From contig CP166960.1 of the NCBI GenBank assembly GCA_041447175.1, positions 231,118 to 295,117 on the forward strand: 64,000 nt of DNA, given 5' to 3'. The notes beneath the pieces are model-generated. The model made no database searches. It was not told the origin of the DNA and saw only the letters and a program-made list of their open reading frames with translations. Shown here piece by piece: positions 17,624 to 27,083 of this stretch; position 1 is the first letter of the stretch, and every line of letters begins with the position of its first letter. The stretch is from Candidatus Bathyarchaeia archaeon (GTDB lineage Archaea > Thermoproteota > Bathyarchaeia > Bathyarchaeales > Bathycorpusculaceae). The position numbers and the translations under genes were made by a program.

Positions 17624-18253
17624 CTATTTCTTCTTCTTTTTCTGCTGCAACATTAGGTTTTGGGCAATCTCCAAGTCCCTGACGGTGTTGATGTTAAGCA
17701 GGACTTCGGTGTCTTGGCTTATGATGGCGCTGGTTTCGATTTTGCCTTCTTCCTGCACCCGTATCCCATTGACTATGTTCACGCCTGAAACCGCATACCA
17801 AACGCCTTTGTATTCGTCGGTGGAGGAAATCGACAGCCCCAACTCCTCCCGTTTCTCAATGGGCACAAACACCGCCAAATAATCCTTGCCACACTTCTCG
17901 TAAGCCGTGACAATTTTATCCAAAGCTTCGCCCGTCAACGCAGGTACATCTGCGGGGACAGTCAACATAGGACAGCGTAGTCCCTCTTTTGCCACAGCCT
18001 GCTTAAGGTCCTCATGGTAGCCTTTGGCGTTAGTCATGATTATCGGCCAACCTTTCCTTTGGCAGTACGCCTGCGTTTTTGTCGTGTTTGGGCTTGTGAC
18101 CACGTAAAACCGCGAAACCTTTTTCGCCGAAGTTGCCGCGTTGACAACCCAATCTAGCAGCGGCTTGCCCAAAAACGGCACCAATGGCTTCTCCACCGCT
18201 AATCCCATGCGGGTGCCTTTGCCGCCAGCCATAATTAAAGCGGGAATCTTCAC
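17624..18253 (-). CDS. cobY: CobY, NTP:adenosylcobinamide-phosphate nucleotidyltransferase, copy 1
   Basis: The 209-residue protein starts ALIMAGGKGTRMGLAVEKPL, the nucleotide-binding signature of archaeal CobY, which replaces bacterial CobU and transfers GMP to adenosylcobinamide phosphate. TVPADVPALTG supplies the second metal-binding region. The GTG start overlaps the cobS stop as GTGA, so the two are translated together. A second cobY lies at 35,527. The product ends with a run of lysines. Confidence 0.85.
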   Translation of the reverse strand: MKIPALIMAGGKGTRMGLAVEKPLVPFLGKPLLDWVVNAATSAKKVSRFYVVTSPNTTKTQAYCQRKGWPIIMTNAKGYHEDLKQAVAKEGLRCPMLTVPADVPALTGEALDKIVTAYEKCGKDYLAVFVPIEKREELGLSISSTDEYKGVWYAVSGVNIVNGIRVQEEGKIETSAIISQDTEVLLNINTVRDLEIAQNLMLQQKKKKK

Positions 18254-19086
18254 AGCATCAAACCTCCCCAGAACAGTCCCGAAACAAACATAAAAATCAA
18301 AGCCACCACAACCAAAACCACCGCTCTGGCTGCCTCGTTGGTTGCGCCAATCATGTCGCCGCTGACTCCGCCAAACATGCCGTTAGCCACCTTCTCCATA
18401 AATAACCCAAACAAAGCCGCCACGGCAACAACCAAAACCCCCGCTACCCCCAACAGGGCAAAGCCAATCACGAATGCAACCGCAAAACCCGCGATGTTGA
18501 GGCTGCGTTTTGCGTTGCGGATAAATCGTGCACCTAAGCCTTCGTGGGATGCTTTGCCATGCCAAACGATGGTTAACATTGCAAGTTTAGCGCCGATTTC
18601 CGCAACAATTAGAGCTCGGACTGCAAAGTTCACGTTTAGCATGAACAGCCCCAGAAACGCTGCAAACTCCACCGCAAACGCCAGCAACGCGCCTTTGTAG
18701 GTGACTATCCAGCGGTGAGCTATTTCTCTGCGTTCCTGCAGTGTCTTAACTCCGAGTGCGTTGCCTAAATCCACTAGCCCGTCAAAATGCTGAAAACCTG
18801 TCAAAATCAGCAGAACCGCTAAAGTCATTGCTGCGGGCAAAACCCCTGCCAACCAACCTACCTGTATGTGTACCAAAAAGTTCACTGCGTCAACCAGAAA
18901 AGCCACAATTATGTTGCATCCTACAAAGTATCCTGCGGCGAGCAGCCCCAAAAACCCGCCGATTAACGGGAAAAGCCACATATTTCGTGCACTTGTCGAG
19001 ATGAAATCCTCAGTTTTGCCTAAGGGGATAATTGTGAGGAACGCTAGCAAATCCCTAAAAGTATTTATAGCATTCATCTTCGACAT
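18250..19086 (-). CDS. cobS: CobS, adenosylcobinamide-GDP ribazoletransferase, copy 1
   Basis: The 278-residue integral membrane protein shows CobS features: FLTIIPLGKTED near the start, TGFQHFDGLVDLGNAL with the acidic FDGLVD motif, and GGVSGDMIGATNE near the end. It joins alpha-ribazole phosphate to adenosylcobinamide-GDP in the membrane. Several hydrophobic segments fit the family. The start could be ATG 19086 or ATG 19077. It precedes cobY with a 4-base overlap. Only 50 bases separate it from the divergent epimerase gene. Confidence 0.9.
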   Translation of the reverse strand: MSKMNAINTFRDLLAFLTIIPLGKTEDFISTSARNMWLFPLIGGFLGLLAAGYFVGCNIIVAFLVDAVNFLVHIQVGWLAGVLPAAMTLAVLLILTGFQHFDGLVDLGNALGVKTLQERREIAHRWIVTYKGALLAFAVEFAAFLGLFMLNVNFAVRALIVAEIGAKLAMLTIVWHGKASHEGLGARFIRNAKRSLNIAGFAVAFVIGFALLGVAGVLVVAVAALFGLFMEKVANGMFGGVSGDMIGATNEAARAVVLVVVALIFMFVSGLFWGGLML

Positions 19087-19136
19087 ATACCCTATTCACT
19101 GCTATACAATAGGATATAGCTTTATCGTGAGGCTGC

Positions 19137-20066
19137 ATGACACAACTCAAAGGCAAAAGAATCCTGGTGACAGGTGGCGCAGGATTCATCGGGTTCCACC
19201 TGACCAAGAAACTGCTTGAATTAGGTGCAGACGTAACCATTTACGACAACCTCAGCAGCGGCAAAATCAAAAATCTTGAGGATAACCCTCAAGCAAATTT
19301 TGTCAAAGGCGACATCCTTGACTTACAACAGCTTTTGAGCTTACCCCGATTTGACTTAATTTACCATTTGGCAGCCCAAGTTGTGGTTCCTTACAGCATG
19401 GAAAACCCCACTTCGGACTTTGAGACAAACGCCCACGGAACTGTCAACGTGCTAGAGAAAGCCCGTAAGGATAATGCACAAATGGTTTTTGCTTCCAGCG
19501 CCGCAGTTTATGGTAATCCAACCTTATTCCCGACACCTGAATCCTATGGTTTTCATCCCTTCAGCTGCTACGGTTTAAGCAAAGTTGTCGGCGAGGAATA
19601 TTGTCAAATTTACACAATGCAATACGGCTTAAAAATCACGGTCGCTCGTTTTGCCAATGTCTATGGCTCACGCTGTCATGGTGTCATCAATGACTTCTTA
19701 GATAAACTTCAGAAAAACCCTGAAAAGTTGGAAATCATTGGCACTGGTCAGCAAAGTCGCGATTTTGTGCATGTTTTTGACATCGCTAACGCTTTAGTGC
19801 TCTGCGCAGATGAAGCTGCCTTTGGGAAAACCTTTAACTTGGGTTTTGGCAAAACCACCAAGATTGTTGAGCTTGCTCAGATGATGCTAAACATCCTTGG
19901 GTTAACCGACAAAACAGTGGTCACTACAACAGGGCAATCATGGCAAGGAGACGTAACCGCCATTTGGTTTGATATTTCTAAAGCCCAAACAGAGCTCGGT
20001 TGGACCCCAAAGGTCCTCCTTGTGGATCACCTGCAAAACCTTATCGCTGAGAGGAAAATGATTTGA
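19137..20066 (+). CDS. NAD-dependent sugar epimerase/dehydratase (extended SDR)
   Basis: The 309-residue protein has the Rossmann motif TGGAGFIGF at 12-20, the active-site SSAAVYG serine and a YGLSK tyrosine-lysine pair. It matches UDP-glucose 4-epimerase-like extended SDRs, which interconvert nucleotide sugars. It overlaps the UbiA gene by 4 bases (TTGA). This suggests that the sugar product is used for a polar lipid headgroup or glycan; substrate cannot be told from sequence. Confidence 0.85.
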   Translation: MTQLKGKRILVTGGAGFIGFHLTKKLLELGADVTIYDNLSSGKIKNLEDNPQANFVKGDILDLQQLLSLPRFDLIYHLAAQVVVPYSMENPTSDFETNAHGTVNVLEKARKDNAQMVFASSAAVYGNPTLFPTPESYGFHPFSCYGLSKVVGEEYCQIYTMQYGLKITVARFANVYGSRCHGVINDFLDKLQKNPEKLEIIGTGQQSRDFVHVFDIANALVLCADEAAFGKTFNLGFGKTTKIVELAQMMLNILGLTDKTVVTTTGQSWQGDVTAIWFDISKAQTELGWTPKVLLVDHLQNLIAERKMI

Positions 20067-20941
20067 GCAAAACATCCGCCAAAGGGCTCCTCGCACTTCT
20101 GCGGTTACCCTACTGGCTCATGACCGGCGGGCTTGCGCTGCTGACAGCGTTCGCCATAACCAAAGGCGCTTTTCCCAGCCTACAGTTGATTCCGCTGATT
20201 TTCTTCTCGATGGCATTCATAGCTTCAGCGGGGTTTGCCATAAACGACTTTTTTGACAAAGAAAGCGACGCAGTCATCAAACCCAAACGCCCCCTTCCCT
20301 CAGGTTCCTTGTCGCTTAAACAGGTGCTTGCAGTTTCCGGGGTGCTGTTCGCGGCTGGTTTGCTTTTGGCGGCTCTAATCAACTGGCTAAGCTTCGCCAT
20401 TTTGTTGGCTGATTCTGCTTTGCTGATGCTTTACTCTTGGCTGGTGAAGCGCAAATCGGGTTTTGCAGCTAATCTTTTGATGGGGCTCTTAACGGGTACC
20501 GCTTTCTTGTATGGCGAAGCCACAATATCTGGCACAGTGACTTTGATTTCACTTAGTTTGTATCCGATTGCGTTTGGCACCATCGGCGGCAACGTGCTCC
20601 GCGACATCCTCAGCCTTGAAGGCGACTCAAAAGTGGGGTACCCCACATTGCCCCAGAAAATCGGCAATCCTAAATCCGCCACAGTTGCAGCAGTGTTTTT
20701 TGTGGCTTGTGGGTTGCTTGCGCCTTTGCCTTACTGTATCGGCGAGTTCTCGGTGTATTATTTGCCGCTTATCCTGATTTGGAGTGCTCTGCTGCTTTAC
20801 TCGTCAGTGCGTTTGGTAACCTCGCCTGCGACGGTTGCGAATGTGCGTAAATACGAGCGGTTAATTACCATGTCCATGATTCTTCTCCCGTTATCTCTCA
20901 TACTTGAAGCTCTTTCCACGACAATTGGAGGCCTACTGTAA
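20063..20941 (+). CDS. UbiA-family prenyltransferase (DGGGP synthase-like)
   Basis: The 292-residue membrane protein has the two Asp-rich motifs of the UbiA family: NDFFDKESD at 61-69 and DILSLEGD at 181-188, the latter followed by GYPTLP. Archaeal members with this build include digeranylgeranylglyceryl phosphate synthase, which adds the second isoprenoid chain to the membrane lipid. Quinone or heme prenyltransferases are alternatives. TTG 20063 is the start, with GAGAGGA upstream and coupling to the epimerase. The next gene, a Tes-like radical SAM enzyme, follows after one base and supports a lipid role. Confidence 0.78.
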   Translation: MSKTSAKGLLALLRLPYWLMTGGLALLTAFAITKGAFPSLQLIPLIFFSMAFIASAGFAINDFFDKESDAVIKPKRPLPSGSLSLKQVLAVSGVLFAAGLLLAALINWLSFAILLADSALLMLYSWLVKRKSGFAANLLMGLLTGTAFLYGEATISGTVTLISLSLYPIAFGTIGGNVLRDILSLEGDSKVGYPTLPQKIGNPKSATVAAVFFVACGLLAPLPYCIGEFSVYYLPLILIWSALLLYSSVRLVTSPATVANVRKYERLITMSMILLPLSLILEALSTTIGGLL

Positions 20942-20942
20942 C

Positions 20943-22403
20943 ATGTCTAAGACCAAAAGTATCTGTCCTGAATGCCAAAAACAAATCGAAGCTGAACTAA
21001 CCGTTAAAGACGGCAGAATACACATAACCAAAACCTGCCCCCAGCACGGAACCTTCACGGCTACGCACTGGCAAAGTCCAAAAGTTTACAACTTCACCGA
21101 AGAATACGACTACTTTAAGAACTTTGAAGAATCTCATGTTGCTAAAAAAGCTGTTGGCTGCCCTTATACCTGCGCTACCTGCGAGAACCATGTTTCTGAC
21201 ACCGTAATCGGCGTCATTGACGTGACCAAAGAGTGCGACCTTCGATGCGCTATCTGCTTCTCCACCTTCTCTGATCACATTGTTGATTACGAGCCAACAA
21301 AACAGGAACTCTTTGACATCTTGACCTTTCTGAGTAAACGTAATCCAAAGCCGCCCGCAATTCTGTTTTCAGGCGGTGAACCCCTTGAACGCAGAGACAT
21401 GCACGAAATCATCGCCAAAGCCCACGAGCTTAAGTTCATGACGATTCTGGCTACCAACGGGATTCACATCGCTGAAGAGCCTGAACGTGCTGAGCAGCTG
21501 AAAAAAAGCGGTCTGAACATTGTTTACTTGCAGTTTGACAGCTTCAGTAACGAATTTTACCAGAAAGTGCGTGGACGAGAACTGCTGGAGCTTAAGTACA
21601 AAGCCATTGAGGTTTGCCGCAAACTGGACATGGAGGTCATTTTGGTTTGCACGTTGATGACTGGCTTTAACGACAATGATGTTGGCAACATCATAAAGTT
21701 CGCTGCCAAAAACAGCGACATTGTTCGCGGCGTCATTTTCCAGCCTATCGCCTTCACTGGGCGCGCAACAGACAACCCGTTTCAAGATGCATGGCGCGAC
21801 TGGCGTTTCGCTGAGCAGGTCGAGTCACAAACGGACGGCGAAATCAAAACCGCCGATCTGTTTCCGATGGGCGTGATGAGTTCCCCCATAAAAATCATGC
21901 GCAAATTCATGAAGAAGCCTTGGCCGCTTTTCTCCTGCAGTCCACACTGCGGCATCGTGAACTGGATTTACGTTTCCAAAAAGGGTAAAATGATACCCAT
22001 CAACCACTTCGTGAACTTTGACAAGTTCTTTGGGCAAATTTTGAAAACTGCCCAGCACGTGGAGAACAAAAGTAAGACGGCTTTGCTTTCGTCGCTGTTT
22101 ATGGCTGCGATGCTGTCGTTGGACATGTTTTTGGTGACCAAGGAAGTGGGGCTTTTTACGCTGATGAAGGCGATTTTGAAGATGCATATTTCGCCCAGTT
22201 ACCAGTCGCTTGGGCCAATTCGGCGGCGGATTTTCCTGTTAGGTTGCATGGCGTTTATGGATCCTTACACGTTTGACGTAAACCGTGTGCAACGCTGTGT
22301 GGTGCATTATGTCACCCCAAGTTTGAAGGTTATTCCGTTTTGCGCCTACAACAACATCCACCGAATTGACACTGAGGAAACCTACTCACAAAAGCAACAA
22401 TAG
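20943..22403 (+). CDS. Tes-like radical SAM protein (tetraether lipid synthase family)
   Basis: The 486-residue protein has an amino-terminal Cys set (Cys8, Cys11, Cys32), a second set CPYTCATC (Cys73, Cys77, Cys80), and the radical SAM CX3CX2C at Cys98, Cys102 and Cys105 (CDLRCAIC). FSGGEPL follows. This order is that of the MJ0619/Tes group, in which Tes joins archaeol chains into caldarchaeol. The family also holds untested members, so the lipid role is a strong inference only. A Cys pair near the end (SCSPHCGIVN) may bind another cluster. The ATG lies two bases after the UbiA stop codon begins its last base, so they form one operon. Confidence 0.65.
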   Translation: MSKTKSICPECQKQIEAELTVKDGRIHITKTCPQHGTFTATHWQSPKVYNFTEEYDYFKNFEESHVAKKAVGCPYTCATCENHVSDTVIGVIDVTKECDLRCAICFSTFSDHIVDYEPTKQELFDILTFLSKRNPKPPAILFSGGEPLERRDMHEIIAKAHELKFMTILATNGIHIAEEPERAEQLKKSGLNIVYLQFDSFSNEFYQKVRGRELLELKYKAIEVCRKLDMEVILVCTLMTGFNDNDVGNIIKFAAKNSDIVRGVIFQPIAFTGRATDNPFQDAWRDWRFAEQVESQTDGEIKTADLFPMGVMSSPIKIMRKFMKKPWPLFSCSPHCGIVNWIYVSKKGKMIPINHFVNFDKFFGQILKTAQHVENKSKTALLSSLFMAAMLSLDMFLVTKEVGLFTLMKAILKMHISPSYQSLGPIRRRIFLLGCMAFMDPYTFDVNRVQRCVVHYVTPSLKVIPFCAYNNIHRIDTEETYSQKQQ

Positions 22404-22626
22404 CTGATGTGCATTTTTTTCTTCTTTTGTTTCCTTCAAATGTGTTGTCGGTGTTTGTTGGGTTTGAGCGCAGGATTTTGTGCATTATTTCATGTGTTGA
22501 TTTGTCTATCTTATTTGTGTCCAAAGAATTGTTTGTTTCATGCAAAGTTGATGGTTGAACTGCAGGAAACACTTATATCTTCTGCCTATACCTTGCCTCC
22601 ACTTGTTCCTTGGGGAGAAAGGATAC

Positions 22627-23844
22627 ATGAAAAACACACCTGAAGCCAAACCAAAAACCACCGTCAGACAGCGGCATCTGGGAGACCGTGGACTGATTGT
22701 TCTACTTGCGGTGCTCTCTGCCTTTGTTCCGCTCTCCACTGACCTTTACCTCCCCGCTCTTCCAAACATGGGTGACTTCTTTAATGTCTCAGGTGACCTC
22801 ACCAACCTTACTCTCATTTTGTTTTTTCTTTTCTTTGCTTTAGGCATCCTTTTCTGGGGTCCTCTGAGCGACAAATACGGGCGTCGTCCCATCCTCCTTT
22901 TGGGCTTATCAATTTATATCGTGGCCAGTGTTTCTTGTGCCCTCTCCGCCAACATCACCCAGCTTATCATTTCCCGTATTTTGCAAGCATCAGGCGGCAG
23001 CGCGGCAACTGCAGTTGCAACCGCCATGGTTAAGGATGTTTATTCAGGGCGAAAACGGGAAGCCGTTCTCTCCCTTGTTCAGTCTATGGTCGTCATATCC
23101 CCCGCGGTTGCCCCCGTTTTAGGCGCGTTCATGCTTCCCTACACTTCGTGGCAGGGGTTATTCTGGGCACTAGCCCTCATCGGCGTCGCCTCCTTAGCTG
23201 GCTGTCTCATGATGGAAGAAACAATTTTGCAGCGACACACTGGAACGGTTCTGGGGTCAATGCGTCGGCTTGGAACCGTGCTGAAAAACCCCAGCTTTCT
23301 TGTGCTTCTGATTATTTTCTCGCTTGTAAGCACTGCTACGCTTGCCTTTATTTCCAGCTCTTCCTACATTTACCAGCGTGGCTTTGGGCTTTCAGCACAG
23401 TGGTACAGCTTCTACTTTGCTATAAACGCCGTGGGCTTAATCATGGGGCCGATGCTTTACCTTTGGCTCTCAAAATCCTTCAGCCGTAAACGAATCGTTA
23501 TGCTTTGTTTTGTTTCTATGATTGCTGGTGGCGCATTAGTTTGCCTCGTGGGCAACTTTGGACCACTTGTTTTCACATTTGCACTTTTACCTGCGTCTAT
23601 GATGGCAAGCTGTGCCCGGCCACCCGGTGTATGTTACATGCTTGAGCAGCAAAAAGAATACACAGGAGCCGCATCAGCCCTCATTAACAGCTTTAGTCTC
23701 TTATTTGCCAGCGGCGGCATGATTCTGGCTTCAATGGATGAAACTAATTTATCTCTCATCGGGGCGATTAACATGGGGGTTGGGTTTGTTTGCTTTTTAA
23801 GTTGGGTCTGGGTGAGTAGACGTAACTTGATTAAGCCCGAATAA
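22627..23844 (+). CDS. MFS transporter, Bcr/CflA drug-efflux type
   Basis: From ATG 22627 the product has 405 residues and about twelve membrane segments. FVPLSTDLYLPALPNM near the start and GPLSDKYGRRPILLLGL are classic for Bcr/CflA drug exporters. The frame continues upstream to 22555, but the ATG has an AAGGAT ribosome site and a TATA-like CTTATATC near 22,570. It stands alone. This subfamily is mostly bacterial, so gene transfer is possible. Substrate is unknown. Confidence 0.85.
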   Translation: MKNTPEAKPKTTVRQRHLGDRGLIVLLAVLSAFVPLSTDLYLPALPNMGDFFNVSGDLTNLTLILFFLFFALGILFWGPLSDKYGRRPILLLGLSIYIVASVSCALSANITQLIISRILQASGGSAATAVATAMVKDVYSGRKREAVLSLVQSMVVISPAVAPVLGAFMLPYTSWQGLFWALALIGVASLAGCLMMEETILQRHTGTVLGSMRRLGTVLKNPSFLVLLIIFSLVSTATLAFISSSSYIYQRGFGLSAQWYSFYFAINAVGLIMGPMLYLWLSKSFSRKRIVMLCFVSMIAGGALVCLVGNFGPLVFTFALLPASMMASCARPPGVCYMLEQQKEYTGAASALINSFSLLFASGGMILASMDETNLSLIGAINMGVGFVCFLSWVWVSRRNLIKPE

Positions 23845-24046
23845 TTGTTTGTGGCTTATAACTGTGGCGCATCAGCCAGTATGCCGCTCGTATTCTTGTA
23901 TTTAAAAAGTTTTTTTAGTTCCTCTGTTCATATGTATGCTGTCTCAATTGAGAAGGCGAAACACCGTGAGTTGGGACTACGGTTTCTTCCTCCCCACAAG
24001 CAAAATCTTTCGAAGCCAATCTGTAAGTGCTGAGCGTGAATTGCCA

Positions 24047-24241
24047 ATGGAGACCGCCAAAGAGGCCCCTATTGTTTCTTGTTTTGCTTGCGGCGAACCA
24101 CTTGGCGTCGTTTCCCGCTCGGTTTACGTGGTCGACGAGAAATCTTACTGCGTCAAATGTTATCAACAAATCCTACTCAGTGTGAGAACCGCGAGAGTTG
24201 GAATCAAAAGCTCTAATGCGCAAAATCTTCTGGTTGTTTAA
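24047..24241 (+). CDS. Small zinc-binding protein
   Basis: From ATG 24047 the product is 64 residues with two CXXC pairs (CFACG and CVKC) about 25 residues apart, as in a treble-clef or LIM-like zinc finger. The frame is open upstream to 23936, but that part is not convincing. It sits between two MFS genes. Function is unknown; the paired cysteines are the main support that it is real. Confidence 0.5.
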   Translation: METAKEAPIVSCFACGEPLGVVSRSVYVVDEKSYCVKCYQQILLSVRTARVGIKSSNAQNLLVV

Positions 24242-24262
24242 GAGCCTCGCAGGTTTTGTTTC

Positions 24263-25636
24263 TTAGGTTGGTATGTTGGTTTCTGTGCTGACCAGTCCGT
24301 TGTCCATAAATGAGAGTAACCAAGCTGAAACTCCAAGGCAAACGGCAGAAACCAAAAACGTGATGTAAAATCCTCCGTAGAATGAAACAAACCCCGAAAT
24401 AACTGAGCCTGCCATTGTTGCCACTCCTGCAAGGGCGCTGTACACGCCAAGAGCCGAGCCGTTGCGTCGGGGGCTGAGCGTGTTAAACACCATGGTGTTT
24501 GATGCAGTGTAGTAAACTGAGTAAGCTATGCCTGAAGCCAGCGGGTAGAAAATCAGCACGGGCAGCAGAAACCACAACCCCGTAAGGAAATAGGCAAACA
24601 CACCCATCACCCCATAACTAACAGCCCTCAGCACCAACCCTCCGATGGCGCTTTTAACTGGCGATTTACGTTCAATGTAGGGTCCAGCATAACGAAATGA
24701 AGCTATCTGAACCACCATACCCAGCAAGATAACGGCGAAAATCATCAAGCTGGAAATTCCCGCGGCGTCCAAGGCTGGAATTAGCGACGTGTTAAAGATT
24801 CCTGCTGACAAAAAGAACCCAAAAATGGCAAAGTAAAGCAAGGGTGTGTGCCGCGTCAGTTCACTGTGCAAGCTTTTGAATACGCGTTTGAAATCGTTTC
24901 GGCTGGGGACCTTTAGGAATAGATACGGGGAGCGGCGCAGCCTGTAAAAGAAGCTCTGCTTATTCATGACGATGGCTTGCCGCTCAAAAACCACTTCTGG
25001 CTCCCGAATCAAGTAGGCAGCCATGCCCGCCGATATCAGGGAGAAGACAGCTAAGGGAATCATCAAGTACCTCAGCGGAAAAAAAGAAGACCCAACCATG
25101 CCCAAAACCAAACCCAACGTTTGCCCCACACTGGAAAACATCGAAAACCGCGCGAACGCCGATGCCCATTTTGTTTTCTTCTCCGTTTCCATGACCAGCA
25201 AGTTCAGCGGGGTTGTTGCCGCAGTGGTTACAAACGAAAACAAAGCGTAAAGTAGCGAAACGCCGTAGCTTGTTTGCACAAACATGAACAGCGTCAGAAT
25301 CAGTGCTGCACTAAGAAAACTTGCAATGATTATCATTCGCCGTTTTTGGAAACGGTCAGTTATCCGTCCCCAGAACAGGGATGCGGGGATGCTGACTGCG
25401 TTAAACATGGTGAGTGCTAATCCTACTTCAAGCACGGTTCCGTTGAGGTTCAAAATCAGCAGCGGAACCAAAGTGGCTACGGGACCTAAAGCAATGTTGT
25501 AAGGAAGAACTGCGCTTACCCAACCTGACCCGCCTGTTGGCCCAAAAAACCGATGCCTGTTCTTGGTGACTGCAGCTGTTTTCTGGGCGGTGCCTGCTGA
25601 CTCCCTGCTGGCCGCTGCATTTTGGTTTTTAACCAT
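24263..25636 (-). CDS. MFS transporter
   Basis: The 457-residue protein has about twelve hydrophobic segments and the MFS loop FWGRITDRFQKRR between segments 2 and 3. A second related loop, YIERKSPVKSAIGG, lies in the second half. A basic amino-terminal extension of about 30 residues precedes the first helix. It is not closely like the Bcr-type transporter upstream. Substrate cannot be predicted. About 170 bases separate its start from the DUF1616 gene. Confidence 0.8.
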   Translation of the reverse strand: MVKNQNAAASRESAGTAQKTAAVTKNRHRFFGPTGGSGWVSAVLPYNIALGPVATLVPLLILNLNGTVLEVGLALTMFNAVSIPASLFWGRITDRFQKRRMIIIASFLSAALILTLFMFVQTSYGVSLLYALFSFVTTAATTPLNLLVMETEKKTKWASAFARFSMFSSVGQTLGLVLGMVGSSFFPLRYLMIPLAVFSLISAGMAAYLIREPEVVFERQAIVMNKQSFFYRLRRSPYLFLKVPSRNDFKRVFKSLHSELTRHTPLLYFAIFGFFLSAGIFNTSLIPALDAAGISSLMIFAVILLGMVVQIASFRYAGPYIERKSPVKSAIGGLVLRAVSYGVMGVFAYFLTGLWFLLPVLIFYPLASGIAYSVYYTASNTMVFNTLSPRRNGSALGVYSALAGVATMAGSVISGFVSFYGGFYITFLVSAVCLGVSAWLLSFMDNGLVSTETNIPT

Positions 25637-25811
25637 GGGTAGGTGTGTCCTCCGCTGGGCAAGGCGCCAAGACAGGCATCAAGCTGGCCTCAAGATTAGC
25701 TGAGACAAACCTGACCCCCATATAAGATTTATCGCCCAAAGAGGACACAAAAATGTGGCTTCCCCGCCTTCTCGGAATGGCGTTTCTGTGAAAATCAAGT
25801 TTTGAAATCGG

Positions 25812-26339
25812 TTAGGCTGCGGAGTTTTCGGCGGTAACCTGCACGTTTAATACACAAACTTTTTCCGAAAACTCAAACACACCCGTTTCCTTATTAGGAA
25901 TCCACAACTCAAACGCAACCAAATAGTCTCCTGGCTGGTTTAGGCTCACAGTTGCGATTTCGCTGGTTGCCTCGCCATTTTGCAGGGCTTTGGTGGTTAA
26001 CGTTTGGGTCACGTTGGCGTCCATGGGAAAGGTGGGGTTTGCGTTTTGGGCAACCTTCACCAAGACCTGCGTCTCGTTTAGGGGTTCGCCCAGATGGTTT
26101 TCTACGTTAACGTAAACGCTAAAGGTGCTGCTCACGTTGGCAACCAAAACCTCAGGGTAATCAACAGCTTTTTTGTTGCTGTCCAGCAGGTTCAACGTTA
26201 TGTACTCGTCAGGTTCAGGTTGAAGCAAAACAACATACGTGACAAGTAAAACCGAAGCTAAAAGAAGGGCAATTGCCACTGCCACAGTGAAAGCGTTTTT
26301 GTTGTCTTGGATGTTAAAGTTGCGGCTTAGTTTTTGCAT
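25812..26339 (-). CDS. DUF1616-type membrane-anchored protein
   Basis: The 175-residue protein has one membrane helix (about 17-39) and then an extracellular beta-rich domain: YITLNLLDSNKKAVDYPEVL, SVYVNVENHLGEPL and GDYLVAFELWI. This pattern matches DUF1616, often seen in archaeal surface or glycan gene clusters. It lies 13 bases downstream of the GT2 gene on the same strand, so a role in surface polymer handling is plausible but unproven. Confidence 0.7.
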   Translation of the reverse strand: MQKLSRNFNIQDNKNAFTVAVAIALLLASVLLVTYVVLLQPEPDEYITLNLLDSNKKAVDYPEVLVANVSSTFSVYVNVENHLGEPLNETQVLVKVAQNANPTFPMDANVTQTLTTKALQNGEATSEIATVSLNQPGDYLVAFELWIPNKETGVFEFSEKVCVLNVQVTAENSAA

Positions 26340-26352
26340 TGTGCTCGGGGCT

Positions 26353-27033
26353 CTATTCTCTTAGACCCTTAAGGATGGTGGTTAAAATTTCTATTCCCGA
26401 ATTGAACGGCTTAAGCTTTGTTTTGCCGTAGCGGCGGTGCTTGTAGTTTGAGGGAACTTCCACCACTTTGAAGCCTTTACGCGAGAACTTGATGAGCATC
26501 TCCGTGGCAAAAGGCATGTCCGTCTCTTTGAACTCAACTTTTTCCAGCGCCGAATGCGAAATGGCTCGGAAGCCTGATTGGGTGTCGCTGAAGTTTTGTT
26601 TGTAGAGCATGTTGAAGCAGAACGTGATGAGTTTGTTGCCGACAAAGTTGAAGAGTCCCATGGCTTTATTGGGGTCATACATACGCGTCGCCAAACACAT
26701 TTCTGCGTCGGTGTCCAGCATTCTTTGCACGAGGCGGTTGACGTGTTTGAATTCGTAGGTGCCGTCGCCGTCAACCATTACGATTACGTCGCCTTTGGCG
26801 GCTTTCATGCCGACCCGCAGCGCCAATCCGTAGCCTCGACGGGGCTCAATGATGAGCCGCGCGTTTGAATCTTTAACAATTTCTATGGTTCCGTCGGTGG
26901 AGTTGCCGTCAACAACAATAATCTCTTTGGGGAATGCCAATTCTTTGTCAAGAATATCCAACGCCTCACGGATGTTTCCAGCCTCGTTAAGAGTCGGAAT
27001 GACAACTGAAACCATATCAACTTTCGATGTCAT
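26353..27033 (-). CDS. Family 2 glycosyltransferase (dolichyl-phosphate mannose synthase-like)
   Basis: The 226-residue enzyme reads VSVVIPTLNEAGNIREAL, VVDGNSTDGT, MVDGDGTYE as the DXD segment, and DTQSGFRAIS. It is similar in type to the enzyme at 1,658 and, like it, lacks a membrane anchor. Such enzymes load polyprenyl phosphate with a hexose. It lies 50 bases downstream of the GT4 gene and upstream of the DUF1616 gene on the same strand. Confidence 0.87.
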   Translation of the reverse strand: MTSKVDMVSVVIPTLNEAGNIREALDILDKELAFPKEIIVVDGNSTDGTIEIVKDSNARLIIEPRRGYGLALRVGMKAAKGDVIVMVDGDGTYEFKHVNRLVQRMLDTDAEMCLATRMYDPNKAMGLFNFVGNKLITFCFNMLYKQNFSDTQSGFRAISHSALEKVEFKETDMPFATEMLIKFSRKGFKVVEVPSNYKHRRYGKTKLKPFNSGIEILTTILKGLRE

Positions 27034-27083
27034 GGGAAACGCAATTCCTCACACGTGGGAGTTTTATATAATTTCCACAGGGT

